From Patiria pectinifera (lineage: Eukaryota > Echinodermata > Asteroidea > Valvatida > Asterinidae): a stretch of 64,000 nt of DNA. A program made the translations under genes and the position numbers. Location of the stretch: NCBI GenBank assembly GCA_029964075.1, contig CM057140.1, positions 12,852,643-12,916,642 of the forward strand. Direction: 5' to 3'. Under the pieces are notes generated by a model, which was not told where the DNA came from, searched no databases, and worked only from the letters and a program-made list of their open reading frames with translations. Positions 12,401 through 24,386 of the stretch are shown in pieces; the stretch's first letter is position 1, and every line of letters starts with the position of its first letter.

Positions 12401-13318
12401 TCCTGAAAATAACAGGAAAACCCATCACTTAATGCTGATGATACTTAAAACTCGAGGTTTTTTTTTAAGCCACTTGTCAATGAATCGAAAGCTAGGAAGC
12501 CTTACAATCCCAATAAAGGAAGCCTCGAACTTGAAGAAACTTCTAACCATATGATGCGCAGATAGCTTTCTAGATACCAAAACGCGGCCTCGACTCCGCG
12601 TCAGATTCGACCTTTTAGCTCATGTCCTGCTAATTATGAAATCGACCTGTACAAAATCAAGTTACAGTGTTTCTGTTACATCACCTAAACTGTGCCACTG
12701 CGCGAAAACTATAAAATTATGCTCATCCACAATTGGATAGTCTTCACTATAGCTAACTATAGTTTGACCATGCATAGGCTACATCAATGTGTTGGGCATG
12801 AATAGCAACAGCTTAATCTACAGTTGCATGAAACAAAGTTGGCACAAATACCACTGGTGGGATGTAACATTTATATTTCACTTGCGGCAATAGGCATCCA
12901 AACGGGTCTCATACTCATAGTCATATACCAACCTTGAATGAGGCCGTTTTTGAAAAATCCCCTCAATAAAAAGGGGTGCACACCCGTGTTCCCCAACATG
13001 TACCGACATGACCGATGTTCCCCGAAATCCTTACCAGATCCTTACCCTAACCCTAATGATTTTGGGGAACATCGGTATAGGTGATCAACATAGGTATTGG
13101 GGCCATCGGTTAGACCCCAACAAAAAGACAAACTAAGCCATACCTGCTTTTGGCCAGGTCGCAATCCACACGTCGTCGTCGCGGACGTCGAAGTTTTTGA
13201 CGGCATCCAGCGCCTGCTCCGTCACAAAGCTCGGCCACCAAACCCCGCCTATGCAGACGTCATCTTGGGGGACAGGTACGTGACTAGCGGCGATTTTGCT
13301 GGAATCTAGCGCTGCCAT
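9481..13318 (-). CDS. Cytosolic sulfotransferase, SULT gene 3 (complete, six exons)
   Basis: PAPS-dependent cytosolic sulfotransferase. Exons on the minus strand: 13144-13318, 12179-12402, 11549-11675, 10565-10659, 9694-9883 and 9481-9590. Lengths sum to 921 nt, giving 306 residues plus TAG, with every junction GT-AG and in phase. Landmarks: phosphosulfate loop WPKAGTHW near residues 55-62, catalytic His117 in THVPKRF, Arg139 and Ser147 in RNPKDSLVS, the PAPS loop RKGIIGDWK from residue 269, and the dimer motif K277-xxx-TV-xxx-E286. Length is normal for the family (about 290-310). Exons of 127 and 95 nt match vertebrate SULT structure. Introns carry mobile elements (9938-10303, 10826-11325, 11893-12069) that also occur in gene 1, so they predate the duplication. 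Acceptor and subfamily are unknown. Confidence 0.95.
9938..10303. mobile_element. MITE with cgattcacaatgc ends in SULT gene 3 intron 4
   Basis: Inverted ends gtgattcacaatgccgtg and gcactgcattgtgaatcgc. The interior has the family landmark acaaaaaacaccatatttg. The right part of the orthologous copy occupies 1-226 of the window in gene 1, so insertion came before the 10-kb duplication. Confidence 0.75.
10826..11325. mobile_element. Non-autonomous DNA element in SULT gene 3 intron 3
   Basis: Duplicate of the element at 748-1245, carried by the 10-kb repeat. Its interior contains CpG-rich gcgcgtcgcgc runs. No ORF of interest. Confidence 0.6.
11893..12069. mobile_element. Short MITE, tagaccattatcatg family (copy 2)
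   Basis: The copy of the 1819-1995 element in SULT gene 3 intron 2, inherited through the tandem duplication. Confidence 0.7.
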
Positions 13319-13988
13319 CTTGGCCTGACTATACACTCTCTAATTTCCAAAGATTGAAGCCCGAGACAGGACACGATTTTGAGTACAAACAAATCAATGA
13401 TCTCATTGACCTATCGCTTAGCGAGTTAGCCGCGCGCACCCCTTTCTGCACCCCTACGGAATTTTGTACGTTATACGTTTTGTATTATCATGTACAATTG
13501 GATAGTATTTCACAAGCTGCTTTTAATAACGCGATTCTACCGCGATAGGTCAATTTCATTGGAAGTAAGTCGAAATTCGAGTGAAAACGCGATCTATTCG
13601 ACAGAAGGAAATTCACCGTATATCGTCTCGTCCCTTATTTCAGTTGGACGCAGTGAATTTTCACTCAAACACAGTCAATGTTCACTCTGGAAATAAGAGT
13701 ACTTACTCGATAAAATTTGCCGAGTCACACCACGAATGTAAATGTACATGTACATGTACGTGTACGTACGTACATCTGCACTCAATGTACACACGTTCAG
13801 TGTACAGTACACAACCCGCCGAGATTTGTATGCCATGTCACCTTTGAACTCGTATTGGTTTTATAACGGGAACCCTTACTCAACCTGTACCCCTGGATGG
13901 AAACTTACTATTGTATCCTGATTTGATATCAGTAACGGATTTATATCGTGTATTGGTGTGTTTTGATTTCAAACGGAGTTCCGAGTAG

Positions 13989-14094
13989 GCTATGAGTTAG
14001 CCCGACTGCGTCTGGCCGTACAGTACTATCGCAAGCGTACTACAGAGCTTGCGATAGTACTGTACGGCCAGACGCAGTCGGGCTAGCTATGAGT
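13989..14094. mobile_element. Second copy of the perfect foldback element
   Basis: Same hairpin and flanking 9-bp repeats as 3913-4018, carried along by the 10-kb duplication (offset 10076). Both arms remain perfect in both copies, although the surrounding DNA has acquired point differences. Confidence 0.85.
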
Positions 14095-15340
14095 CCACTC
14101 CATCTCACAAACAATCATCACTTGTCCATTTCGCTTATATTAATAGGCCTATGTAATATGGTACTTTACTGCATATTGGCTGGATATGGAGAACTTTGCC
14201 ATGTGCAGAAAATCAACTGCATGCTCTGCGGTCACACACAACGGTGCATTGACCCGGCGACCTGCATAGCCCCACTGCGTTGACCGGCCTATACATAAAC
14301 AGCAGGTCGATCCTCGGAACAAAAGCGATGTCCAATTTGACAAGAAAAGGCCCCTTTTCTCAACCAATCAAAACGGTTGTAACATGAAAGGAAAGCTTAT
14401 TGTTTCTCTTTCAGAAACCGTGCGAGGTAATTTTTGTATGCGACCGGGTTCATACGTGTGCCGTTCGAAGAAGTAAACCCGCACCCTCAAAAATCGGGGA
14501 AATGTGTCGTGAACTCCATAGGAAACGCGAAATTTTCACTGAGTTGCCCGTTTTTCAATGGAAAATTGCACATAATTATTTGCCTAATTAATCATGAAGA
14601 AATTATATTCATGTGAAAGAGGAAAATCTATATCTTGTGATGCAATGCGAGGGAGTAAGTTTAACCGACACACTTTCCGCATATTAACGAAAGTTTGCTC
14701 AGAGCGCCTAGACATGAGCCAGTCTTCCCACGTAAACAGAGCTGCACTAGTGGCGAGTGAGCAAATGCTCCCTATAGTTCTCCATATTAGTGGGTTGAAC
14801 ATTTCTTTTTTATTTGCCCCAGACACTGCATGCAAAAACAAACGCCCATGTTAAGCGAAGTTCCCCCCCCCCCAACAAAAAATATTCAAACGATGCAATA
14901 CCAGGGTGAGAGAGCAGGTAGTGGTGGGACATTTTGCTCACCGCTTTTACAAAATGTGACTCTACCCCGAAGAGGCAAAAATTGTGGAATTTCTTTTTCT
15001 CGTGATGTAGCACTTGGGTGAGCTGTCCAAAATGCTAAAAAGAAAAGTGAAATTATCTGAATATTTTTTTTGCGCACAAAGCCCTCCACATTTAGAGTCA
15101 TGGCCCCGTCCATAAAAGGGTCAGAAAATGGTTTTGAACTTCTTGAGGTAGTGATCCTGAGAGTTTCAAAGATGTCCCGAAATTGCATATGAGTCTTGTT
15201 GCCTACTGACTTAAGAGCGTCACTTGTATGGGTTTGATGAACAAAATAAGATAATAAATTATATTTGAATCAAGTCTACGCGGAACAGGAACAGTGAACC
15301 CCTCCATGTCAATATTACCTTTGGAATTGGACTAAAATGG

Positions 15341-17005
15341 AGTTTCAAACTCTCGTCAATACTAATGACCTAAACCAACGCACTGTGCAGGTGCCGATTG
15401 GTATCAACAATTTTGATCACTTATTAACTAGGATCTATCGAATAGCATAGCTCATCAGCTATATTGAAAATGAATGCATTGGTCTTGAACCATGCATATG
15501 GATATACGCATGAGCAGGCAAGTTGTAGCATTCATTGTTAATATCGCATCAACGAAGCTTGTGAAATTGTCCATAAAACATGATATACAAGTAGGCCTAA
15601 ACGCGGAACGCGCAGCATCTGAGACAAATAAAACCTAGGGTACAACTTAATATTCCACAGGAATGTCTAAGGGGCGCGGCCAACTCACAAACGACAATTT
15701 TTCACTTAGATTAACAAAACCTCCAAGATGGCCGCTGAATACAAAGGGTCTATTGTGCCGAGATTTGGCGGGGAAAATCGTTTTCTCGGCGTTCATAAAC
15801 ACATGAACCAGCAACTCTGGGAGCTCAGAGCGACTAAAGTTGCATGCATAATGTGTGCAACATTTTGGGCAACTTTCAAATGTCATTCTTTTTAGACGAA
15901 ATTTTCAGCCGATATAAAACAGATTCAGTACATGCAAACGATCCAATATCAGGGTTAGAGAGTAGGGTGGGAGCGTACTGCTCGACACCATAGGAGCGAG
16001 GTTGCCCACTTACTACGCAGACATAAATGCGCCCATATTGAAGGAACTGCACTCTTTTCCAAAGCGTGAAACCAGGGTCATGGCTATGAAATTTCAGTCT
16101 GGCCCCTGGTTTCAGTCGATGGGAGTGAAGTCTCTCAAAAAGATTAATTAAGTTTGACGACATACAGCTTTACAATCTTTCCCTATGATTGAGGCGTTTG
16201 CCTAACAATATAATTGTTGTCGCCGCCGTAGCGTGACACTAATACCTATAAAATGACCTCATTTTGACCCAAAAAACGGTGGCCTCTTTATTGTCAGTCT
16301 TTTTAATTTTCAATTTCGTTTTAACGAAGAAAAAATATAAGTTCGATTTTTTGGCGGCTGCAATCCTCTAAAAGAGGGTTTCATTTTGCGAACAAAATTT
16401 AATGAGCCCGCTCTGCGAGACCCGAATTATAACTGTCTTGCAGCCACAAATAATCGAATTTTGTAAACAATTGATTCAATAAGTAAACGTCGGAGGATTT
16501 TTTTCGTCGGTTGTCTCATTCAGAAATGAATAACTTGTATAATTCTAGGAGAAAAACAATTTTAAAAACCCACACATTCTGTTTGTCAAGGTGAAACTCG
16601 AAAAGAGCACCAGAATGAGCCATTTGCGAGTTAAATTTGAATAAACTCTGGAACGCTGACTTTGCACGTTTTAAGTTTGCATTCTCCCGACCAAAGACTG
16701 TTACTATATCACGTGATTCGGGGCAAGCCTTAAGCTAGCAACCATCAGCTCTGGCCTGGTCTGGTGGCTTTGTGCCATTCTCGCCCACTGTGAACGATGT
16801 ATTGGTGCTGAGCGTCTTTGAACGCAACTATGCAAGAGCTTGTCCCGAATCATGTGATTAGCAACAGTGTGTTTGGTCTGCAGAATTCAAAGTTAGAATG
16901 TGCTAAGCATTATTTAGCAATTCTGTGTACCAGATGCAAATCCCAAAGGGTATAGCTCACTCGCAAATGGCTTATTAACACAATCTTTAAAAAAAAATGT
17001 TGATT
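15341..17005. other. Intergenic region between SULT array and UNC93-like gene
   Basis: No supportable gene. 15341-15930 is decayed sequence homologous to the SULT gene 2 upstream flank (for example caagatggccgctgaat near 15725, related to 8330). The rest is AT-rich and includes the inverted-repeat element at about 16612-16975. Confidence 0.6.
16612..16975. mobile_element. Imperfect long-inverted-repeat element
   Basis: The ends carry agccatttgcgagt and its reverse complement (16618 and about 16960). Inward, cacgtgattcggggcaagc (about 16710) pairs with gcttgtcccgaatcatgtg (about 16838). The arms are about 130 nt and diverged, with no ORF between them. Likely an old MITE. Confidence 0.6.
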
Positions 17006-19412
17006 TTATTTGACTGTTTCGTCTGGAGGCTTGTCCTTTGTTCTTCTGATCATGAACTCAAGTGTGTAGTAAAAGACAAGAGACACTCCTAAGAGACCTG
17101 ATAGTCCGATAATCTTGTGATACACGCAGACCGAGTCCGAGGTGGTGACGGCGAACATGACCCCGTTTCCGACGGCCTGGCAGAGGCGGAAGTTGGCGTA
17201 GGCCGGGGCCAGGTTCTCGGTGAACGTCACGCCCAACAAAGCTGCAACAAGAACACAAATTGATGTGTCAGTAATGGTTCATCTTGTACTGTATCCCTAC
17301 AATCATGAATGACCGGGACCATTGATTTCAAAACAGAATGTATTTAATTCTTCTTTAAACTGGGTAGCCCATTCAGCGGAATCCACTGGTCTCCCATGGG
17401 GCCCATGCTGTAAAGAGAAGATAATGTGAAAAATTACAGTTTTATACGTAGGGGGAAAACTCCAGAAGAATATTCCGAGGAATATTTAGAGTACAAGCCC
17501 GTATCATAGGAAAAAAAATGCCCGTGTCCGAGGAAGCCCTAAGAAGCTTCTTACAAGCAATTTGCGTCTGCCACACCGAGTCCCCGAACCCCCAGACTCC
17601 GGCGGCCAAGAACAGCGCCCACAGGTTGGCATGCATTGGAGGCCAGACGAACCACATCAGGGAGACGACGAGCAGGTCGGCACCAGCCCCTGCAGTGAAG
17701 AGCACCACCCGGCCCACGTGCTTCTGGAGCCGGGTCAGTAGCAGGCAACAGAGGGCGTCTGTCACGCCGTACGTCATCATGACGAAACCCACGTAGTGGA
17801 TACCTTGAGTGCAGGTCACGAAGGCCTGGAAATGAGTAGAAAAAACGGGACACCAAAGTTACGTGCAACTGTAAGACAGCTAAGCTCAATAATTTTGTTG
17901 AGCCTTTACATCGACACTCTCAAGTGAGTCTCAACGTTGGGAATAGACAGTGGCCATCTTTATTCAGTAGCAGTATAAGGCCCTTGTATAAGATCTATTC
18001 CAAAACGTGGTCTCACCGAGGTCACACTTACAAGGACACATCTACACTTACCCTGCATAGTTAAAAAAAAAAATCCACAATTGACAGAAAGAACAACGAA
18101 GTGTCTTAATCCCACCTCCTCCCGTTACCTGACCACCTCCCCCACTAAAGTGCGTACCCATTCTTCCGATGTTACCGGTCGGCCACTCTATGCGCCTTTG
18201 CATGGAGAAGGCACTTCAGACATTAAGTTTTAAGGATGATTCGCAGATGAACCATGTGAAGTGACTCTCTTTTAGGAGAGGGGATTATAAGAACCACAGT
18301 TATTAACTTGAGGTTCTGTTAACTATCCTGTTCTCTCTTGCTCTCTTTCTTTATGGATAGTCCTTCACAAGATGCGTCCACATATCTTCTCTCTAAGGCC
18401 AATACATGTATTTTCCCCATTGAAGAATGATTTATCCAATCACCTTTGTGAAGTCATCCGCTATGAATCCCTTCTGGACCCCGCTGTAGATCATCAGCGG
18501 AAGGAACAGAAGCATCCGCCGGTCCTTCACCACGAGGCGGAATGTGGCGGCCATCTTACCGCAGGCAGAGCCGGTCTGAGTCAGGGCAGCGCTGGCGTCC
18601 AGCCGGTCCAGAAACGCGAGGATTAAGAGAGCCCCGACGACGTTGCATCCGAGATAGACAGAGAAGAGGATGTACAACGTGTTCTGGCCAGGTCTTTGTG
18701 GAGGCCCTGCCGGGTCGACGAAGGCACCGCACGAGTGCACGCCGCAGTACCGAGACAAGTTCGCGTCTGGCAGCATCCCTTTGGCATCGGGATACAAGAT
18801 CACAGATGCTATAAGGTTCCCGCTGATCTGCGCGCTCTGAAAGAAGAAGTAGAAGATGCCGTTGAAACGGTTGATGATGATTTCAGTTGTAGACCCAGTC
18901 AAGGTGGCGTAACTTGCAGCGGACGTAGCGAGGTAGGTTCCCTCCGAGGTCCACATTGGGTTCGAGACCAGCCCCATTAAAGTCCCGGCCGGTATCAGGG
19001 TGTAAAACCGCGGGTAGAAGTTACTTGCTGTGTAGACTCCATAGCAGCTCATGCAAACGAGGATGGTCCGCTTCGGACCCAAGGCTTTGACGACCAAAGG
19101 GGCGTAGAAGCCTGAGATGATGCTACCGGCGTAGAGGGAGGCAATGGAAAGCACGCCCAGACCTTCTTGAGGGTTGAGACTGCTCTGGAGGTTCTGGAAG
19201 GACGCCACGGCGGTGAAGTTAAAGAGCCAGGCCAGGCAGATGGTTAAGACGTTCTTCCAGTGGCGTCGGCGCTGTGCGCGCGCCGTAGCGCCCGATGCAG
19301 GCAGCGAAGCGTTTGGGACGTTCCCGTTAACGTCCGCGTTTACGGAGTTCACGGCTACCGTGACTGGGGAGGTTACCTCCGCCTGAAGAAGTGGGGATTT
19401 CTCGGTACTCAT
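17006..19412 (-). CDS. UNC93-like major-facilitator membrane protein
   Basis: Three coding exons on the minus strand: 18444-19412, 17555-17825 and 17006-17241, in phase, 491 residues plus TAA. Multi-pass protein of the UNC93/MFS group; relatives act as ion-channel regulators (unc-93, UNC93A) or receptor chaperones (UNC93B1). Visible family features: a cytosolic N-terminus of about 55 residues, then hydrophobic segments starting at LTICLAWLFNFTAVASF. Conserved stretches include FQNLQSSL, SNPMWTSEGTYL, NRFNGIFYFFFQ, CTQGIHYVGF, GFGDSVWQTQ and APAYANFRLCQAVG. UNC93A is about 457 residues; the extra length is at the N-terminus. Residues 4-9 (EKSPLL) form an acidic dileucine motif, suggesting an endolysosomal location. 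Starts at the only upstream ATG in frame. Closest to UNC93A-type proteins; exact orthology not claimed. Confidence 0.92.
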
Positions 19413-20496
19413 GATCTGCCGTTTTTCGCTAATGACTTTGAAACACGAAATTTGGGGTCTTCACAATAAAATATACAGCACCTTCAGAGTCAACACGCGG
19501 TACCAAAACAGGAACAACATTTCGGTACATACATACAACACAAACGATAATTTTTATGCACATCCCGTCATATTTTCAATACCAAAATGCTTTATTTATT
19601 TGGTTCCTGGCGCTAGCTTGTGCTATATCTCGTGACAAAACAAGGCTTTTAGTCACGGTGCACGTGAGTCGTTGACCTTTAGCCTCGAACAAGTCACAAT
19701 AGTATGGCCGGCCTTGAACAACAAAACCTTTGTAGTGAGATAAGTTCATATGACAAAGTAAACGTTAGTGCTGCAGCTCTTTACACACACGGGAGTATTA
19801 AAGGTGCAATACAATCATTTCACTGTCGTTATTAGTTTAAAGGAACTAGATCGAGCTTCATTGGTAAAATACACGTGGACAGAAATAGCCGGTAAGAAAA
19901 CAACTATTCAACACTCGGATAAAGTTGCTTATTAGGACATCAAAGCTAGAAAAACACAGTTCGTTTTCTCAACCTTTTGGGTAGAAATCCACACCTTTTA
20001 ACTTGAAACATGTTTGTAAGTGTTTCTGGCGATCACTGTTGGATTAATCCAACCGGTGGATAATCTTTAGTGAAAATAAATTCCAAAAACGGTTTCACAA
20101 AATTGAGACAAGCTGCATGCAGCAAGCAAAAATATACTGTACTTCCATTGTTAGGACAGCTTTAACTAAGAATAAGACGGTAAGTGCAAATCCTTATTTA
20201 TTATAATACTTTTTTTGTGACTATAAAAAATATAAGAGCTGAAGCAAGAATGAGAAATCCTTTTAGATCATATCATCACGCTTCAAATTTATCTTGTGCA
20301 TGATTGGTCTTTACTAAAGACAATACTCAGTGACACAGAGTACACGCAAAACGTAATAAAAGTAAAACTGTCAAAAAGTACAACTAGGATCATTCCTAAT
20401 TGTGCCTGAGATCGGCAAAAGATTGTAATAGAAACTTTTATGACCATTTGACATTAGACAATACATGAAACAGTAGTTAATGCCAGTAGATTAATA

Positions 20497-20950
20497 ACTT
20501 GAAATAACTCGACAACCAAATAAGTCAGGAATATGAAATTTGAGAATTACAGATAAAAAAATACACTGAACAGGGCTGCAAAGATTTAAAATGTAAAACA
20601 GCTTTTTAATTGTTTTCATAAAATGACCCCTACTGACCAATAGGTGACCACTGGCCAAATTCTGTGAACAACTTTTGTGAGGCTTGGTCTAAAGATACAA
20701 CTGACCAAGTTTGACATCAATTGGGTTAAGACTGTGGGAGAAGAAGCATTTTGTAAATATTCATTAAATGACCTCTAGTGCCCCTTTAATGACCAGTGGC
20801 CGGATTTTACAAACATGGCTAGGTAGGGCATGTGACAAGGTTTAATTTGGCCAAGTTTGTTTGAAATCGGCTGAATAGTTTAGGAGTTATGGCCATTTTT
20901 ATATTGGTCACGTGACCGTTTGCCCGAAGAAAGAAAGAAAGAAAGAAAGA
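20497..20950. repeat. 450-bp interspersed repeat, copy 1
   Basis: Runs from aacttgaaataactcgac to gcccgaagaaagaaag and is nearly identical to 21420-21869. It contains aataggtgaccactggcca and gtcacgtgaccg and ends in an AAAG tail, as in tailed retroposons. Class not assigned. Confidence 0.75.
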
Positions 20951-21419
20951 ACTAGAGCTAATGTGCTTCCCGAAGCACGGATATCAGCCTAAATTGCCGT
21001 TTTATCGGTTTGTCTGAATACGGACTCGCACTGACCACAAGGTGATCATTGCTAAATGTGGCTGAGATCGGCAAAAGAATGTAAGAGAAACAACTATGAA
21101 CATTTGACATTAAGACTGCCGAAACATTACATAAAATAGCCGTCAAGACAATATATGAAACAGTAGTTAATGCCAGTAGACTAATCCACAAAAACTCTCA
21201 AAAATTATTCACAGCAGTAGTGTTATTTATTGGCCTCCATACTTTTTAATCCACGGTGGAGTATCTGGCTGAACACATATATCTTTACACAGGTGGCACT
21301 GCTGCTATAACACTAACAGACCAAAGTCTGTGGAACATCCACAGTGTCGTGGAGGTTTGAAACCTTCCCAGAATTCCTATCTTTTTATATTGCTTTTTAC
21401 ATGCGTTTGAAAAATGAAA

Positions 21420-21869
21420 AACTTGAAATAACTCGACAACCAAATAAGTCAGGAATATGAAATTTAAGAATTAGAGATAAAAAAATACACTGAACAGGGC
21501 TGCAAAGATTTAAAATGTAAAACAGTTTTTGAATTTTGTTTCATAAAATGACCCCTACTGACCAATAGGTGACCACTGGCCAAATTCTGTGAACAACTTT
21601 TGTGAGGCTTGGTCTAAAGATACAACTGACCAAGTTTGACATCAATTGGGTCAAGACTGTGGGAGAAGAAGCATTTTGTAAATATTCATTAAATGACCTC
21701 TAGTGCCCCTTTAATGACCAGTGGCCGAATTTTACGAACATGGCTAGGTAGGGCATGTGACAAGGTTTAATTTGGCCAAGTTTGTTTGAAATCGCCTGAA
21801 TAGTTTAGGAGTTATGGCCATTTTTATATTGGTCACGTGACCGTTTGCCCGAAGAAAGAAAGAAAGAAA
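21420..21869. repeat. 450-bp interspersed repeat, copy 2
   Basis: Direct repeat of 20497-20950 in the same orientation about 920 bp downstream, differing at few sites. It also ends in AAAG units and runs into the hairpin and microsatellite block at 21870-22002. Confidence 0.75.
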
Positions 21870-21913
21870 CTGGACGATCACAGTATATCAGCGTGCTCCG
21901 CACGGCTGATATA

Positions 21914-21957
<44 letters not shown>

Positions 21958-22002
21958 AACTGGACGATCACAGTATATCAGCGTGCTGCGCACGGCTGAT
22001 AT
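21853..22002. repeat. AAAG microsatellite alternating with a repeated hairpin unit
   Basis: Two nearly identical 45-nt units (starting actggacgatcacag, ending acggctgatat) are each preceded by AAAG runs. Each unit contains an inverted repeat, atatcagc versus gctgatat. The two units differ at one base (gctccg versus gctgcg). Confidence 0.8.
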
Positions 22003-22974
22003 AATCACGGATCGAATGCATTTTCTCCTATTCGTGAAAAATCAGTTCTTGAAGTAAAAATGTACTTACTACTTAAAATATAAAGTAAAGTTCTACAAAA
22101 CTTGTTTTTAAATAACACATTCTGGGTAACAAATAGATCAACTTTAACTTCATCAATGTGTTACCTAAATAATCCTTTAAACATTTCACATACATGTACT
22201 TGTGCGTCTAACAACTTGTGCGTGTGACAAAATTGTCAACTGAATACATTAGACTGGTACCAACAGGTGTTCCATAATTAGATACTTTAAAATTAAACTA
22301 ACTTTTGTCTAATTTTGTAAAAGCACTATAAAAGTACACACTTTTACTGTACCATAATTATTTACACTTAAAATAGGCCTATAGTCTGAAGTCAAATTAT
22401 AGATGGAGCTCATGTTTTACTTACAATACAAAAATAAACAGCAATTTTGAAGTTCCTTTGGTAAAAGCAGCCAAAACAATGGATTTTTGGAAAATTGTTT
22501 AAAATATACAGCCTTTATAACACACGGAACAGCCCCTACACATTATAATTCTCAGTTGGGCCTTTTATCATCATTTGGGCATAACTGCACTTTTTTCACT
22601 CCTCGTCTCAGGCGATTCAGTGTTTCTATTTTCTTCGGACACTAGTACATTCTGAACTGTTCTTTAAGTCAAAGGCAAAGCCAATGCTGCAGAGAAATGC
22701 AAAGCTTGGGAAATGACAAAAATAATGCTACTAGCATGTGTCGAACTGGATGAGCGGGCTACATGCTCTTTACAAAAATGTAAAAAAAGACTTAAAAATC
22801 AGTTAATCTTAATATTAACTAAATGCCTCAAAAGTGCCCCCCTCCTCCTGCTCCCTGCCCCTTAGGAGGTACTGTAGACTGCCAGGCCACATTTCTTGAA
22901 AATGCTTTGCAGAAAATATTCCGTAGCATTAAGACAAAAATTACTCAGACACAGTCACAATCAATAGACACCAC

Positions 22975-23567
22975 AGTGGAACGCCGCTATAACGAGCATC
23001 GTGGGATCCACAGAAATCGTTCGTAATAGCAATTGTTCAGTATAGTGATTTTAAGCTACTGGTGCTCCGGTACTTACTTTTCAATAAATAGCGCCCTTCA
23101 AAACTAATACCTTGCACGTCCTGGCAATTACTGAAAGTTGACTTTGAACATGTGCCGACTAATGAATTGCGTAATTACACAGTTTTGAGCTTGCTACCTA
23201 CAGCAATGGGTGGCTCTTTCCTTCTATTCCTTGGGGAAATAATAGCCAATTGTCGCTATTCCGTTGACATTTTTCAACAACAATGTTCGGTACGTTTTGT
23301 ACACAAAAATCGGGAGCCAAGGATGATGTTCGGTATACCCGAATGTTCGGTATAGCTCTTTATCCTGCTGCCACCATTTCAGTCATGTTCCCTGTATCCA
23401 ATAACAGTATTGAATGATGTTTTTTGTGCAAAGAGGAACCAGACTATTTTTCCATTCAGCCTCGCTTTGGTTACGTTGATTTGCCAATGGTAAAAAAATC
23501 AAGATGGCCGCAACATGATTATGGTCTATAGCGATGTTCGGTATAGTGACGTTCCACTATACTTGAA
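22975..23567. mobile_element. Inverted-end element (agtggaacg ends) with a nested MITE
   Basis: Left end cagtggaacgccgctata, right end tatagtgacgttccact. The interior repeats tgttcggtata several times (23283, 23331, 23343, 23536). The tagaccattatcatg MITE is nested at 23351-23530. TA-flanked ends resemble Tc1/mariner or pogo MITEs (inference). Confidence 0.55.
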
Positions 23568-23644
23568 ATTTTGGATGGTTACCTGTTTCCTATAAAGCAG
23601 CTGTTCTACGTGCTTAGCCAATGTTTATGCTTAGTACTTCTGTG

Positions 23645-24325
23645 CTAAGCCTCCAGAGTGTTACCTTATGGTGCTGCCTTCTGGGGACCTGGGCCCAATT
23701 ACTTGTCTCTGCTTACCGTTAGCGAAAAATCCCTGCTTACAGAAAATTCTGTGCTTACTGTAAGCGTAGGTCACACGTTAGCCAGGAATAATGGCTTCTG
23801 CGCATGCATGCATCCCATAACTAAGGATTCTGTGCTTAATACTGGGTTAGGCAAAAAAAAAAATATTCGGTCTCTGGTCAGACCAAAGCACCGGAATTGA
23901 CACGGGGACGCGGCTTTTTTTTCCTTTTTTTTTCCTTTTTTTTTTTCTTCAAGCTTGGATTGTACAGACAAGCTGGGGTACTATTTTGCTTTTTTGGTGT
24001 CCTCATGTACATTGGTGTCCTCCATAATTTGCCTTGGTGCTCTCGATCATTTGCCTTGGTGCAATTTCCCATTCCTTGGTGCTCTTTGGAAAAAAAAATT
24101 GAGGAAGTGCGGCAATAGAGGCCGCTGTTGGAGCTACCGCGGAACATTTTCGAAAAAAAGAAACATTGACGCGCACGATTAAAATCGACGCGCATGCTGA
24201 CCAGAGACCGACTTATTTTTTTTGGCCTAAGCACAGAAATTTTCTGCTAGCGCTGTTAGAACAGAATGGTGACCGTAAGCATGGAATTCTGTGGTCAGCA
24301 GAGCCGTGAAATTGGGCGCTGTTCT
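23645..24325. mobile_element. Composite element with a nested Harbinger-like MITE
   Basis: Outer ends share gggcccaatt (about 23690) and aaattgggcgctg (about 24310) in inverted orientation, with many taagcac/gtgctta motifs, a type common in echinoderm-like genomes. Nested at about 23850-24229 is an element with ends ggcaaaaa plus ttcggtctctggtca and their inverse, ending in ttttggcc and TAA. Confidence 0.6.
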
Positions 24326-24386
24326 GTTGATTGATTACCGTCAGGTGTCACTAGCTGGATCCTGGTGTGTCAAATTTATCAGGTCA

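Larger units (their letters stand above)
10068..15340. repeat. Right copy of the ~10.07-kb tandem duplication
   Basis: Near-identical partner of 1-5300, carrying SULT gene 3 exons 1-4 and 5' flank. From about 15210 onward it also resembles the flank upstream of SULT gene 2 (about 7629-7900, starting gagcgtcacttgtatg), with a third related copy at 5292-5400. Three gene-upstream regions therefore descend from one ancestor. Near identity in noncoding DNA means either a recent duplication or an assembly that kept two haplotypes in series. Confidence 0.9.
19413..24386. other. Repeat-rich intergenic region
   Basis: About 5 kb without a gene I can support. It holds a duplicated 450-bp repeat (20497-20950, 21420-21869), AAAG microsatellites, an inverted-end element at 22975-23567 with a smaller MITE nested in it, and a composite of two elements at 23645-24325. 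The remainder is AT-rich and featureless. Some of 19420-19700 should be the 5' UTR and promoter of the UNC93-like gene; I see no clear TATA box. Confidence 0.6.

Noticed and set aside
13318-13336. Upstream in-frame GTG as the SULT start (VYSQAK extension)
   Set aside because: GTG is not a normal start in animals, and the ATG at 13318 has good context and gives the usual family length.
21805-22057. ORFs with ERKKERKKE or LSFFLSFF repeats
   Set aside because: They are translations of the AAAG microsatellite on each strand.
23878-24234. Lysine-rich minus-strand ORF of 118 codons
   Set aside because: It is produced by poly-T/poly-A tracts within nested MITEs at 23645-24325.
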